Assembly (NCBI GenBank): GCA_963978895.1
Contig: OZ022242.1
Span: 12,194,462-12,258,461, forward strand
Source of the DNA: Erpobdella octoculata
Taxonomy: Eukaryota; Annelida; Clitellata; Hirudinida; Erpobdellidae
DNA: 64,000 nucleotides
Reading direction: 5' to 3'
Part shown: positions 54,061 to 64,000 of the stretch, in pieces
Layout: each line of letters begins with the position of its first letter
How positions within the stretch are numbered: the stretch's first letter is position 1
Notes under the pieces: model-generated
Told to the model about the DNA's origin: nothing
The model's database searches: none
Seen by the model: only the letters and a program-made list of their open reading frames with translations
Translations under genes and position numbers: made by a program

Positions 54061-55743
54061 TTATACATAAATAAAGATATAAAAATATTCATACATACAA
54101 ACATATATAAATACATACATACATACATGCAGACATTAAAGACATTCCTGTGATCCATCTGAATCTCTCTAACAAAGCCAAGTACTTCAGTTGCAGTTGA
54201 ATTGAGTAATAAAAAAATAAAATAGGGAGACACAGGAAGTACTAAAATGGAGAATATTTATTTTGGAGAGTGCTCCCCATCACAGGGTAATGCATACAAC
54301 ATGCCAGTCCCAAGTGCCCATTGATGCAAATCTCAACAAGCCTGGCAGAAAGGAATGTAAAGCAGATACATAAGAAAGAATGAGGGAGAGAGAGGAGAGA
54401 AAGAAAGAGATAGATGACAAAACAAGCAAAATAGTTAGAGTGATTGAAAAAAAATGGAGTTGGTGTCTGGATGAAGGAACTATATGGATGGATGGATAAA
54501 AAGCCTAAATAATGAAAAACAAACAAAATAACAATAACACTGATGAAATGACTGATAACCTGATAGCATTCAATGAAGATGAAGATAAAGCTAAAGAAAA
54601 GAAAATGAGATAACAAAATTAATAAGATATGATGATAGAACTACAAGCAATCTGATGATAAAAATACAGGCAATATAAAAAATATCTCTATCATTGTACT
54701 GCCAAAACTGATTTTTTGCGGCCCGACCGACCCGTGACCCATCGACAACATGGCCAGGCACGTTTTATAAGCAGAAATTCTAGGTCCGGCCCATGCAGCA
54801 CTTTAGTAGAGACCTTATGTGAGGTCTTTGTGTAGTTAGCTATTAAATAAATATAAGAGGTAGTCTTCATAAAATTTGATTGTAAAAGTTATTTTATTTA
54901 TATTTGGATCAGATATCCAAACACTTTCAGCGCCATACTCAAACAAATATCACATGACAATTAAATAATTTACTAATAATAAAATTAGCCTTTCAAAACA
55001 CAGCTCTCAATGTTTTCTTCTCTCGTCGTTGTACAGTGATATTTTGTGTCGACGATAAATGATTGAAGAAACAAGTCGGGGGGGGGGGGGGGGAAGAGTG
55101 TAAATCAGCCTCCAAACCACCACCAGAGCTGTCCCCAGACCCACATAGACTCTGCAGTACTTGAACCAGCAGGAAGAGAACACACATAACCAATCAAGCC
55201 ACCATCCCCACCCCCATCATTGGCATAGAAAATTTGTTTGTCAGCTAAATCCAAACAATCAGGTTTTTCCAGTTTATGGCTTATACCTGAATGCCCATCT
55301 TCTATGACTGAAATGGCTGACTGACAGTGCTTTAGGGGGTATGTCCATTCTATTTTTGACAACAATCTCATTCTCACAAAGAAAATAATTTTCGTCCGCA
55401 GAGTTAGTACACTGTATGTCTATTGGCTCGTGATATTCATGATTTACTGTAGCCTAGTTGCCTCAGAAACACCCGACCAGGCCATGAACACAGAATACCT
55501 TTATCTTAACTTGTGCCTTTGACCGCAATTTATAAACAACATGGTCAATTCTTTTGACTGTCTGACACTGTCTCTTCCAGTCTCGCTGGAGCCTATGTGG
55601 CCTTCCAATTCTGCATTGTGGATTGGAAAACCACAGCTAGCCCACAATCGGTTACTGGCGGCCCCACACAATCGAGTCCACAACTGTACGGCACAGTCAC
55701 CCTTTCATTTTTTAACGCTTTCTAAGCTTCTGAACACAAGATT
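54061..55743. other. Intergenic or intron DNA, unclassified
   Basis: Contains (CATA)n near 54100, purine-rich GAGAGAGAGGAGAGAAAGAAAG near 54390, and a 17-bp G run at about 55078-55094. Antisense frames at 55105-55377 and 55501-55683 are open for 60-90 codons without recognised domains; the second directly follows the eIF4A-like scrap. Confidence 0.4.
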
Positions 55744-55878
55744 AACATCCACACAAAACTGACTGATTCATTCAAGTGCAAGTTCCTCTTTCTTTACCTG
55801 AATGTTCACAGGCTCCTCCATAAACCTCATTGTTACTGTGAGTTTTTCGTCTGGCACAGTGGCTGACAACAGGACTAC
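55744..55878 (-). pseudogene. eIF4A-like DEAD-box helicase fragment
   Basis: The minus strand reads VVLLSATVPDEKLTVTMRFM then EEPVNIQVKKEELALE, stop, ISQFCVDV. This follows eIF4A-family helicases from the SAT motif through the VKKEELTLEGIxQFxVxVE stretch, with the conserved Gly codon changed to TGA. Only about 45 codons are recognisable; flanking frames do not match. It is a short decayed piece, perhaps captured in a repeat or left from a processed copy. Confidence 0.6.
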
Positions 55879-55989
55879 TGCAACAGCTTTATTACAATCA
55901 CTGACTGTTGTTATTACACATCTGGTCCTTGAATCCTCGTGACAGCATCTCGTCAGCCCACTCAAGCGCGACCTGTTTGGTGTGTCCCT

Positions 55990-57167
55990 TGTACAATACT
56001 TTTCTTGCCTAATTGCAAGCGCTCTTAAGCCCAGTACACACTGACCAGTTTTCGCTGGTACCAGTCGTTCAGCACCAGAATCTGGTGTGTGTGTCACAAA
56101 AACCATGTCCAGAAATTATGTTAATATATGTACGTCCAGATTCTGCCGGCCGATGCATGTTCTATTTCTCTCCAGAACTGGTTAAGAAAACTCAACTTAA
56201 AAAATATAAGTTACGATGGAGTGGACCCATGATAAAGTGTTTGAATTGATCAGAAATTGAATTGAATAAAATTTGTGTTTATGACATAAAAAGTTCTTTA
56301 TGATAAATTGGACAGTCGCATAGATGAAATGCAATATTACAGAGTGGCCTAAATGGGTGTTACGAAGAAGTTTATTGGAGAAGAAACATTGAAGCCACAA
56401 TAAAAATGATTACATAAAAATACTCGTACGATGTTTTCTGAGCCAAGAAAATCTATTTAAACGAGTTCAGACAGTTCATTTTCCTTGAAAATCTATTTAA
56501 ACGAGTTATATACACAACCACACATTGTTTTATTACTTTTAACAAGCCTTTTGATGTAAAAAATTAAGAGATATACAAAGAACATTTCAAGTTTCACAAT
56601 TTCTTGTAAACCCTTTAATGCGCTATCTAAACCATAGTGTGGCGTTTTTGTTGCGTACAACTTGCTAGGCGGCCGTCTGCAGTGAGTTTCTTCCATGATA
56701 CTGCCTAGCGTAACTCAGTTGTCTAAAAAAAAACAAACGGCAAAGTGTGGCATGGTATCTGGCACCAAAATAAATTATCATAATTTATGCATCAGTTCTA
56801 GCGAACAGGAGCTGGATGAAAAAACCTGTCAGTGTACGCACCTTTACAACTGAGCCACCAGCCATCACCAAAAAATGACGGCTAGAAGACCCAGTCTTCC
56901 AGAGCTACTTAACATATTAGCCTTGACTATGATAGGCTCAACAACTCCTAACTTTGGCTCGACAACTAGTCTGCTGCCAGGTAGATGAAGTGAAACATTA
57001 CTTTGAAATGCTTAAGCCTATAAACAGGATGACTTAAACTGCCTCCACATATAATGCATATATATATATATATAAACCTTAGTGCTACTTATAATCTTTT
57101 TAAAATTTTGTTATGCACTATACAAATTGGAAGAATAAACGAATTAACAAAATGAATATATATTATA
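55990..57167. other. Intergenic or intron DNA, repeat-like
   Basis: GCGCTCTTAAGCCCAGTACA with CACTGACCAG near 56018-56048 looks like a MITE end, but a partner end was not fixed. The rest is AT-rich with a TA run near 57060. Confidence 0.35.
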
Positions 57168-57388
57168 CTAGCGGACCCAGCAAACGTTGTTTTGCCTTAT
57201 AAATTATTTTGGTTTTTTATTTAAAAGTTTAATGTTTAACATTTTGTGACAATTTAAAAAAATCAATCTCGAAGAGGAATCGTGTGTACAATGCCCAGGG
57301 TTATTGAAAGTTTTTCTATCGTTCTTCTCTGTTGCTCCCGTTTCCTTCCCTGTTTGCTCTCCTGTTCCTGTTGTATAATGAAAAATAT

Positions 57389-57423
<35 letters not shown>

Positions 57424-57509
57424 CCGGGAGCGGAAAGCGACCGGTAGCGAGAGAGACAAGCATTAGAAAAACCTCTAAAAACCCCTTGCAACGCCGGGTA
57501 CCGTGCTAG
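57168..57509. mobile_element. Two Helitron 3' ends in inverted arrangement
   Basis: At 57168-57171 CTAG starts a minus-strand 3' end of a different type (CTAGCGGACCCAGCAAACGT). At 57506-57509 a plus-strand family-1 end occurs (CCTTGCAACGCCGGG then CTAG, followed by T). Between them is a short GC-rich family-1 body in reverse orientation (57295-57375) and a TA run. Confidence 0.5.
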
Positions 57510-57541
57510 TATATATTCATAAATAATCTATTATATATATA

Positions 57542-57588
<47 letters not shown>

Positions 57589-57596
<8 letters not shown>

Positions 57597-58677
57597 ACAT
57601 GTCCTGACTGACTGACTGACTGACTGATAATCATCCTAGGAACGTGAAATTTGGAACTTATATTACTTTTATTGCATAAGCATCCACTAAGAAAGGATTT
57701 TTGAAAATTTTGCTCCTGAGGGGAAGAAACTGGAAAACAAACTTTTTTATAAAACAATGTATATCTCGAAAACCAAAAACGAGGAGATTTTGAAATTTGG
57801 TATATGGATTCTTCTTGAAAAATAAAAAGATACGTGTTTCACCATTTTTTGAAAATTCGGTTTGCCGGACCTCAAATGTGGGTTGGAAAATTGGGTTATT
57901 TGGTTTTTAAAGTAGCTGCTACTCAAAAACTGTGAATGCTACAGGAGTAAAAATTAGTATTTAGTTTCTACTCCAAAAATAATGAAATACGTGTTTTAGC
58001 ATTTTTTGAAAATTTGTTTTCCAGGACTTCAAATGTGGGGTGGAAAATAGGGTTATTGGGTTTTTTAAGTAACTGCTACTCAACAACTGTAATTGCTACA
58101 GATGTAAAAATGAATACTTAGTATCTACTCAAAAAAAAAGATATACGTGTTTCACCATTTTTTAAAACTTTGGTTTCCATGACTTCAAATGTGGGGTCAA
58201 AATAAGGGTTATTTGATTTTAAAATAACTGCTACTCAACAACTGCAAGCATTACAGATGTAAAACTTAGTATTTTGAGGTTTTGTGCCGGTTAAAAGTAG
58301 CTGATTCCAGTTTATCACGGTCGGGCCAAGCCGTTATTTTAGGGTCTTTTTACGGGCCAGGCTAAACCTTAAATCAAGGTGGTACGGGCCGAGGTTTTTC
58401 ACTAAGCATATAGACATTTTAGTGATTTTAGGGTCTTCAGACGGGCCGGGCCAAACCTCAAGTCAAGGTGGGACGGGCCGAAGTTTTTCATCAAGTATAT
58501 AGAATTTCTAGGCCTGTAAAAAAGGGCCGGGCCCAAATTAGACGGGCCGTGCCGGACCAAGAATTTTGGTTTTGAAATGGGCTGGGCCAAGTTGTCGACG
58601 GGCCGAGCCGACACCTATGGATGCACGGTTCAAATTCTCTAATTTCATGCGAGCAAAGCCGCTACGGGCACTGCTAG
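57589..58677 (+). mobile_element. Helitron family 2, copy with intact 3' end
   Basis: Same 5' start as 8839 (AAAAGAACATGTCCTGAC), about three 157-bp units (starts near 57829, 57985 and 58140), GGGCCGGGCC-rich zone, then CTAATTTCATGCGAGCAAAG, CCGCTACGGGCACTG and CTAG at 58674-58677 followed by T. The TA tract at 57548-57588 precedes it. The family-1 Helitron at 58679 starts directly after the single T. Confidence 0.7.
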
Positions 58678-58678
58678 T

Positions 58679-59361
58679 CTATATATATAAAAATGGATGT
58701 TTGTATATATGTATGTATGTATGTATGTATATAGGTATGTTATTTATGCATTGCTACACCATTCATCCAATCGTAATGAAATTTTCACACAACCTTGAGA
58801 GTCAAGGGGAATCAAACATAGAGAAAAAAATTTTGAAATCCGTCACAAAATGAGCGAAGCGGAGTGGATGAGCGAGCGGGAACTATATATATATATATAT
58901 GTATGTGCGTATGTATGTGTGTATGTATGTGCATGTATGTGTGTCTGTGTGTGTTTATGTATGTATGTATGTATGTATGTATGTATGTATGTATGTATGT
59001 ATGTGTTTTTTACAATATTTCGGCACTAAATGATCATTCAAAGTATGTATGTATGTATGTATGTATGTATGTATGTATGTATGTATGCATGTATGTATGT
59101 GCGTATGTATGTGTGTATGTATGTATGTGTATGTGCATGTATGTGTGTCTGTGTGTGTGTTTATGTATGTATGTATGTATGTATGTATGTAGAATCGGAT
59201 CTAGGGGGGGGGGGAACTGAGAGCGAAAAAATGAGCGGGAAAGCGACAGGGAACGGATAACGACCGGGAGCGGTAGCGCAAGCGGGAAGGAAACGGGAGC
59301 GAAAATGAAATGCATTAGGTAAACCTCTAAAAACCCCGGGCAACGCCGGGTGCCCCCGTTA

Positions 59362-59362
<1 letters not shown>
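58679..59362 (+). mobile_element. Helitron family 1 (684 bp) directly behind family 2
   Basis: It starts TCTATATATATAAAAATGG, has the conserved 5' module, several TATG tracts, GATCTAGGGGGGGGGGG, GC-rich repeats, the hairpin CCCCGGGCAACGCCGGG, and ends CCCCCGTTAG (CTAG mutated to TTAG) at 59362 followed by T. Confidence 0.7.

Positions 59363-59422
<60 letters not shown>
59363..59422. repeat. (TA)n microsatellite
   Basis: TA tract of 60 bp between a Helitron end and the CCCGAA-type element. Confidence 0.95.
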
Positions 59423-59423
<1 letters not shown>

Positions 59424-60824
59424 TAGGGATGTCACGGGTACCCGAACCCGAACCCGAGTTCGGTACTACCCGGTCTCTTTCTGATACCCGAACCCGAACT
59501 CGAACCCGAAAGTGTGAAAATTTGATACCCGAACCCGAAAATGTGGAAACTTGATACCCGAACCCGAAAATTAGAAAACTTGTTACCCGAACCCGAACTC
59601 GAACCCGAAAATGCGAAAACTTTATACCCGAACTCGAACCCGAAAATTTATAAGCCTAATACCCGAACTCGGAGTTGTGAACAAATACATTTTTTTAGTA
59701 AATAAATATTTATTCCAGTTTTAAAAATAGCAACACAAACAGAGTTTTCATAACTTTTCAAGTTTATTAAAAATGAAATAGTATTAGGAACCGATTTCAG
59801 GCAAGTTGTACTTCATAAACAACAGTTTTTCTGCTGTCTTGCCTGATAATCGGTTCCTTAGCGCTCATAAATAATTGCAGCACCATTGAACAACGGTTCC
59901 GATGGAACGCTGGTAGCTGGGGCCGCCAAGTAGCGTTTAGCGATCACCGCTAAATTTGGAAAGTTTGTTCTGTTATCTTTCCACCACAAAAGAGAGTCTT
60001 CGACTAAAGTGACCCTTTTTTCTTCAAGCCGCGTACGAACTAAAATAATTAAGCCTCCTTCGGTCGAAGAAATCCCGGATAGCCATGACTTTTCACTTCA
60101 GTTATATAACCTTATATTTATTCATTCATATACTCAAAGTTTTTCTGATATAACAAAGACCCTTTGTTATAAAGATAATCTTGCATAATCCTAAATTTTA
60201 ACTGGCAAAGTCTATAAATGATCTATGCGTCACAGTCATTTTATTGGCAAATGTGTAAACTAGAAGACTAATCCGCCTGATTACCCAACCGGACCGAGCC
60301 GCGAAAAAATTAATAAATTATAATAATTTAAGAGGTAACGTATTATACTAATCGCAAGCCATACAAGTTTTGTATTATCACCTTTGCGTAACAAATAACA
60401 CAAATAGATAATTTTATTGGTGAGTGTGTAAGCTAGACCACTAATCCGCCTGATTATCTGGCCGGACTGAGCCGCGAACGAACTAAAATAATTAAGCCTT
60501 CTTCGGCCAAAAAATCACATTATTTGGAAGCTAAAAAATTAACCTGTTAGAGTTTATTCAATACGTGTAATTTCCAATGGATGAATTGATCGCTCTCGTT
60601 TGTATATGTATATACACTAGGTAAATTTAAAATCAATCCACGAATTTGAAATCATAAGCCAGTACCCGAACCCGGTTTTTGGAAAACTACAAACCCGAAC
60701 CCGAACCCGAAAACCTGAGTTTCACAAACCCGAACCCGAAAACTCGACTTTTACAGACCCGAACCCGAAAACTCTAGTTTCACAAACCCGAACCCGAAAA
60801 CTCCAAAAAGTACTACCCGTGACA
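59424..60824. mobile_element. hAT-like element built from CCCGAA words
   Basis: The left end TAGGGATGTCACGGGTACCC is mirrored by GTACTACCCGTGACA at the right (the last bases of the right terminus are lost). Both subterminal zones (59440-59680 and 60660-60815) carry repeated ACCCGAACCCGAA words separated by A-rich spacers, pointing inward and outward. TAGGGATGTxACGGG ends fit non-autonomous hAT elements. The centre (59690-60655) is non-coding and includes a degenerate repeat (GCCTGATTA..CGGAC..GAGCCGCGAA, twice near 60280 and 60450). Confidence 0.55.
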
Positions 60825-61205
60825 GGTTCCACGACAAAACGTTCACAGACAAAATGTTCAACGACAAAATGTTCCCGACAAAACGTTCACGACACAACGT
60901 TCACGACAAAATGTTCACGACAAAATGAACACCGACAAAACGTTCACAGACAAAATGTTCAACGACAAAATGAACACCGACAAAACGTTCACAGACAAAA
61001 TGTTCAACGACAAAATGAACACCGACAAAACGTTCACAGACAAAATGTTCAACGACAAAATGTTCAACGACAAAATGTTCACGACAAAACGTTCACGACA
61101 AAACGTTCACGAAAAATGTTCACGCACAAAATGTTCACAGACAAAATGTTCACAGACAAAATGCTCACAGACAAAATGTTCAACGACAAAATGTTCACAC
61201 TGAAA
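60825..61205. repeat. ACAAAATGTTCA minisatellite with 45-bp higher-order unit
   Basis: GACAAAATGTTCAC/GACAAAACGTTCAC words repeat for about 380 bp. A 45-bp unit beginning AACACCGACAAAACG recurs exactly at 60928, 60973 and 61018. The period is a multiple of three, so frames stay open and give TKRSQTKCSTTKCS-like peptides; not a gene and not a CRISPR array. Confidence 0.85.
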
Positions 61206-61489
61206 AATACACATTTTGTTTTATTATGCCAAGATTGCTTGCAAACTAATTATTAAGTCATTTTTTGTGGTGTTTCTATTAACCATTTGATTTACCTAAG
61301 CAGAGTATGTGTATATGACAGCATGAAACTAATACATATTGGCAACAATCAGCTTATCAAACATTTATTTTAAGTTAACGTAAAACCAAACATGCAAAAA
61401 GCAAAAAATATCGATCGAGACTTATTTCTGTAGTTCACTTAATTACAATTGAAACATCAAATGATCTTCAATTTGCTGCTTATTGAGTC

Positions 61490-61746
61490 TTTACCCAAGT
61501 CATCGACCGGGAGTGGGAAAAAACCGGAAACGGGAAAGCGTCTGGGAGCGGAAAAACGGCCTGGAGCAAAAAACCGACCGGGAACGGGAAAGCGACCGGG
61601 ATGAAAAACCGACCGAGAACGAGAGAGCAAGCAGGAACGGGAAAGCGACCGGGAGCGGGAAAACAAGTGGGGAAGGAAACGGGAGCGAGAGAGACAAGCA
61701 TTAGAAAAACCTTTAAAAACCCCGGGCAACGCCGGGTACCTCCGCT
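61490..61746 (+). mobile_element. Helitron family 1, 3'-end fragment
   Basis: GGGAAAGCGACCGGGAGC repeats, GAGAGACAAGCATTAGAAAA, the hairpin CCCCGGGCAACGCCGGG, and CCGCTAT where CTAG is expected. It is followed by about 240 bp of TATA/CATA repeat (61747-61984). Confidence 0.65.
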
Positions 61747-61924
61747 ATACATATATATATACATATATATACATACATATATATATATACATACATATAT
61801 ATATATATATACATATATATATACATATATATATATATACATATATATATATACATATATATATATACATATATATATATACATATATGTATATACATAT
61901 ATATATACATATATATATATATAC

Positions 61925-61984
<60 letters not shown>
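61747..61984. repeat. (TA)n/(TACA)n microsatellite
   Basis: TA-rich tract with regular ATAC interruptions, ending 110 bp before the cullin ATG. Confidence 0.95.
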
Positions 61985-61989
<5 letters not shown>

Positions 61990-62094
61990 TAATCAATTTC
62001 CCAAATGTAAAGATATCACAAGCTAAAAACTTTATGATCATATGTATATTCATAAATTAAGTATTACTTTTTTTCAATTTAATTTAATAGAAAC

Positions 62095-64000
62095 ATGGCT
62101 ATTGAATCGGAGAAATCCAATTCACTCACAGACATTCTTTTAAAGGATAGATTACATGGAAATCACATTAGCAGAATGCAAATGATGAAATTCCAACAAA
62201 GTTTGAGCGAGGATTACAATAAAAATTCGAATAACATCGAAGTTATTTTAGAACCAATTAGAATTTGTTTTCAAAATTGCCTGAAAGATAAGTTTAAAAT
62301 AGAAAACTTTTCTTCAGATGAAGAATACCTGATAAAAAGTAGCAACCTTATAAAAGAATTAGAAAATATTTTAAAAAAACTTAATGATGATTTGAAACCT
62401 ATAAAACAACATTTTGAAACACAGAAAAAACAAACTTCTTTAGATCTTACTTTTGGTTCAGATAATGTAACTAAAGACTATCCTGAAAAATTGGCTTATG
62501 GGGCATTAAAAAATGTTTTAATGAGTGATACTATACTTATTAAAAAAATTATTTTAAAGACAGTTGAAGATGATAGACTAAATTCTGATTCTGATGATTC
62601 TTTAGAAGCCCAATCTATAAAGGAACAATGTAGTCAAACCAGAATGATTGATAGCCAATGCTTAGACCAAAGCATATCTCTTTATAAAACAATAATAAGA
62701 GATCCCATTTTAGATCAAGCAAGGACTTATTATAGAGACAAATCTAATGAATTGATTGCATTACTTGACCTTACTGAATACAGTGATAAATGTATAAATT
62801 TCATTGAAGATGAGCAGAGGAAAGTTAAAAGATTTTTCCACCAAGATCTTTGTGAACAAATTGTGGATGTGGTTAAATGTGAATTAATTCTCCAAAAATC
62901 TGCATATATAGAAAATGGATTGGTTGATATCTTAGACAAAAATAACTTTGCACAAACTCCAAAAATACACGATTTGTTGCATCAGGGTGATGATGATTTA
63001 AGAGAAAAAGTGGCAAATAGGATTAGAAATTACATAGAACAATCTTTTGCAAAATTGTTTGAAGGAATTAAAGAAAAAATCTCACCTTTATTATTTGTTA
63101 ATACAACTATAGATAATCATAAAAGAATTCTCCAATTTGTTTCCAGCAATCCAGAGCTATTTATGAAACCCTTAGATGAAGGTATGAAAAGGGCTTTGCA
63201 ACAACTTGATATAGAAATCACTAAACAGAAAAAAAGTGCTTCTTTAGCAGCTTTATTGGCTAGATATTGTGATCAAATCCTCAGGAAAGGAAAAGCTGCT
63301 TTGGATGAAACGGTAATTGAACAAAAAATTGCTAAAGCAATTGTCCTTTTCAAATATATTGATGACAAAGATGTTTTTGGCAGTTTGTTTACTCAACAAC
63401 TTGGAAGAAGGCTTGTTAATTTATCTTCGTGTTCAATAGAATTAGAAGAATCAATTGTTGAGAAGCTCCAATCAGAAAGCAGTGCTAAATTCACACACAA
63501 AATGACCGCATTAATTAATGATGTAAAAACCAGCCACGAATTAACTAAGGGATTTTCCAAATTTTGTCAAGAGCAAAATCAGATTTCTCAATTAAAATCT
63601 AATTTGATAGTCATTCAAGCTTTCGTATGGAAAGTGTCCCCAAATTCATATTTCAGCTGCATCATGCCCATTGAGCTAGAAAGATGTATTTCTACATTTG
63701 AAACATTTTACAACACCCTCTTCAGTGGACGAAAACTTTCATGGCAATTTGACTCTTGCACCTGTGAAGTGAACTTATCTTATTTGGACAAACCGTATTT
63801 TGTCGAAGCTTCCTTGCAAGCAGCATTAGTGATAAATGCGTTTTCCGAACAAGCCGTCGTTTCTTTTGCTGATGTTATGGCTCGAACTGGAATGTCATCA
63901 GATAATGTAAAAAATATTTTATTACAACTCACGGACGCTCGTATAATCAGTTGCCCAGAAACTATTAACGAAGGATCTACACTCTCTGTAAACATGAACT
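62095..64000 (+). CDS. Divergent CUL1-like cullin, intronless in view (3' end outside window)
   Basis: Scaffold of a cullin-RING ubiquitin ligase. One open frame from ATG 62095 to the window end (635 codons). The N-terminal helical-repeat part (about 1-380) is weakly conserved but has the cullin pattern of an ARTYYRDKSNELI helix and EDEQRKVKRFFHQDL. The cullin-homology part is clear: YCDQILRKGKAALDE at residue 391, IVLFKYIDDKDVFGSLFTQQ, LGRRLVN, SIVEKLQSESSAKFTHKM, SCIMPIELERCISTFETFYN, SGRKLSW, and the start of the winged-helix region NVKNILLQLTDARIIS. Spacing matches CUL1. The neddylation Lys would lie beyond 64000. Just 5' is TTTAATTTAATAG before AAACATGG, so an upstream non-coding exon is possible. 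Lack of introns over 1.9 kb, when neighbours are split every 100-200 bp, suggests a retrocopy; the open frame suggests it is functional. Confidence 0.8.
   Translation, partial: MAIESEKSNSLTDILLKDRLHGNHISRMQMMKFQQSLSEDYNKNSNNIEVILEPIRICFQNCLKDKFKIENFSSDEEYLIKSSNLIKELENILKKLNDDLKPIKQHFETQKKQTSLDLTFGSDNVTKDYPEKLAYGALKNVLMSDTILIKKIILKTVEDDRLNSDSDDSLEAQSIKEQCSQTRMIDSQCLDQSISLYKTIIRDPILDQARTYYRDKSNELIALLDLTEYSDKCINFIEDEQRKVKRFFHQDLCEQIVDVVKCELILQKSAYIENGLVDILDKNNFAQTPKIHDLLHQGDDDLREKVANRIRNYIEQSFAKLFEGIKEKISPLLFVNTTIDNHKRILQFVSSNPELFMKPLDEGMKRALQQLDIEITKQKKSASLAALLARYCDQILRKGKAALDETVIEQKIAKAIVLFKYIDDKDVFGSLFTQQLGRRLVNLSSCSIELEESIVEKLQSESSAKFTHKMTALINDVKTSHELTKGFSKFCQEQNQISQLKSNLIVIQAFVWKVSPNSYFSCIMPIELERCISTFETFYNTLFSGRKLSWQFDSCTCEVNLSYLDKPYFVEASLQAALVINAFSEQAVVSFADVMARTGMSSDNVKNILLQLTDARIISCPETINEGSTLSVNMN

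Noticed and set aside
55105..55377. 90-codon antisense frame considered as a B-box exon for the TRIM-like gene
   Set aside because: It lacks the Cys/His spacing of a B-box or RING and ends in poly-Gly/Trp from a G-run region.
60819..61256. 145-codon TKRSQTKC-like frame and a possible CRISPR array
   Set aside because: A 45-bp minisatellite without unique spacers, in an animal genome; no cas genes.
61480..62053. YIYI-rich frames
   Set aside because: TA/TACA repeat translation.

Overview
The window is nuclear DNA of an invertebrate animal. Genes are split by many GT-AG introns, the DNA is AT-rich, and mobile elements are abundant (Helitrons, LINEs, MITEs and a small LTR element). The proteins are animal-type: an FN3 receptor tyrosine phosphatase, Integrator subunit 6, a family-31 glycosyltransferase, a TRIM/RBCC-like protein and a cullin. 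No species can be named from sequence alone. Gene models were built by hand from ORFs, splice sites and reading-phase continuity.

Layout. (1) 1-30294, plus strand: 3' part of a receptor protein tyrosine phosphatase gene. Ectodomain and membrane exons lie at 1-3444, then a 16.5-kb intron packed with transposons, then the juxtamembrane, single catalytic-domain and tail exons (19964-30294). (2) 31254-37762, plus: a complete 18-exon INTS6 gene of 880 codons with a TATA-like promoter. (3) 40583-41767, minus: an intronless beta-1,3-glycosyltransferase. (4) 42802-45946, plus: a nearly full LINE with endonuclease and reverse transcriptase, followed at once by a DNA-transposon remnant with doubled terminal inverted repeats (45957-47067). 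(5) 48751-52099, minus: the 3' part of a TRIM-like coiled-coil gene whose RING/B-box exons were not found. (6) 52100-62094: repeat-rich DNA with Helitrons, a hAT-like element made of CCCGAA words, minisatellites and an eIF4A-like pseudogene scrap. (7) 62095-64000, plus: an intronless, divergent CUL1-like cullin running off the window end.

The dominant repeats are non-autonomous Helitrons. They start with TC plus a TA run and an AAATGAATGTTTGT-like word. They end in a GC hairpin (CCCGGGCAACGCCGGG) followed by CTAG, and sit between A and T. Their 18-bp GC-rich internal repeats and attached TATG/TA microsatellites create many long but spurious ORFs. Two copies (1194-2229 and 10391-11548) share the same nested, inverted Helitron-in-Helitron structure. 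A second Helitron family (8839-10390, 57589-58677) carries a 157-bp internal tandem repeat, and a third type sits at 3668-4082.

The cellular genes do not form an operon or pathway. They are independent loci: signalling phosphatase, snRNA/mRNA 3'-end processing and transcription attenuation, Golgi glycosylation, TRIM-type protein and cullin ubiquitin-ligase scaffold.
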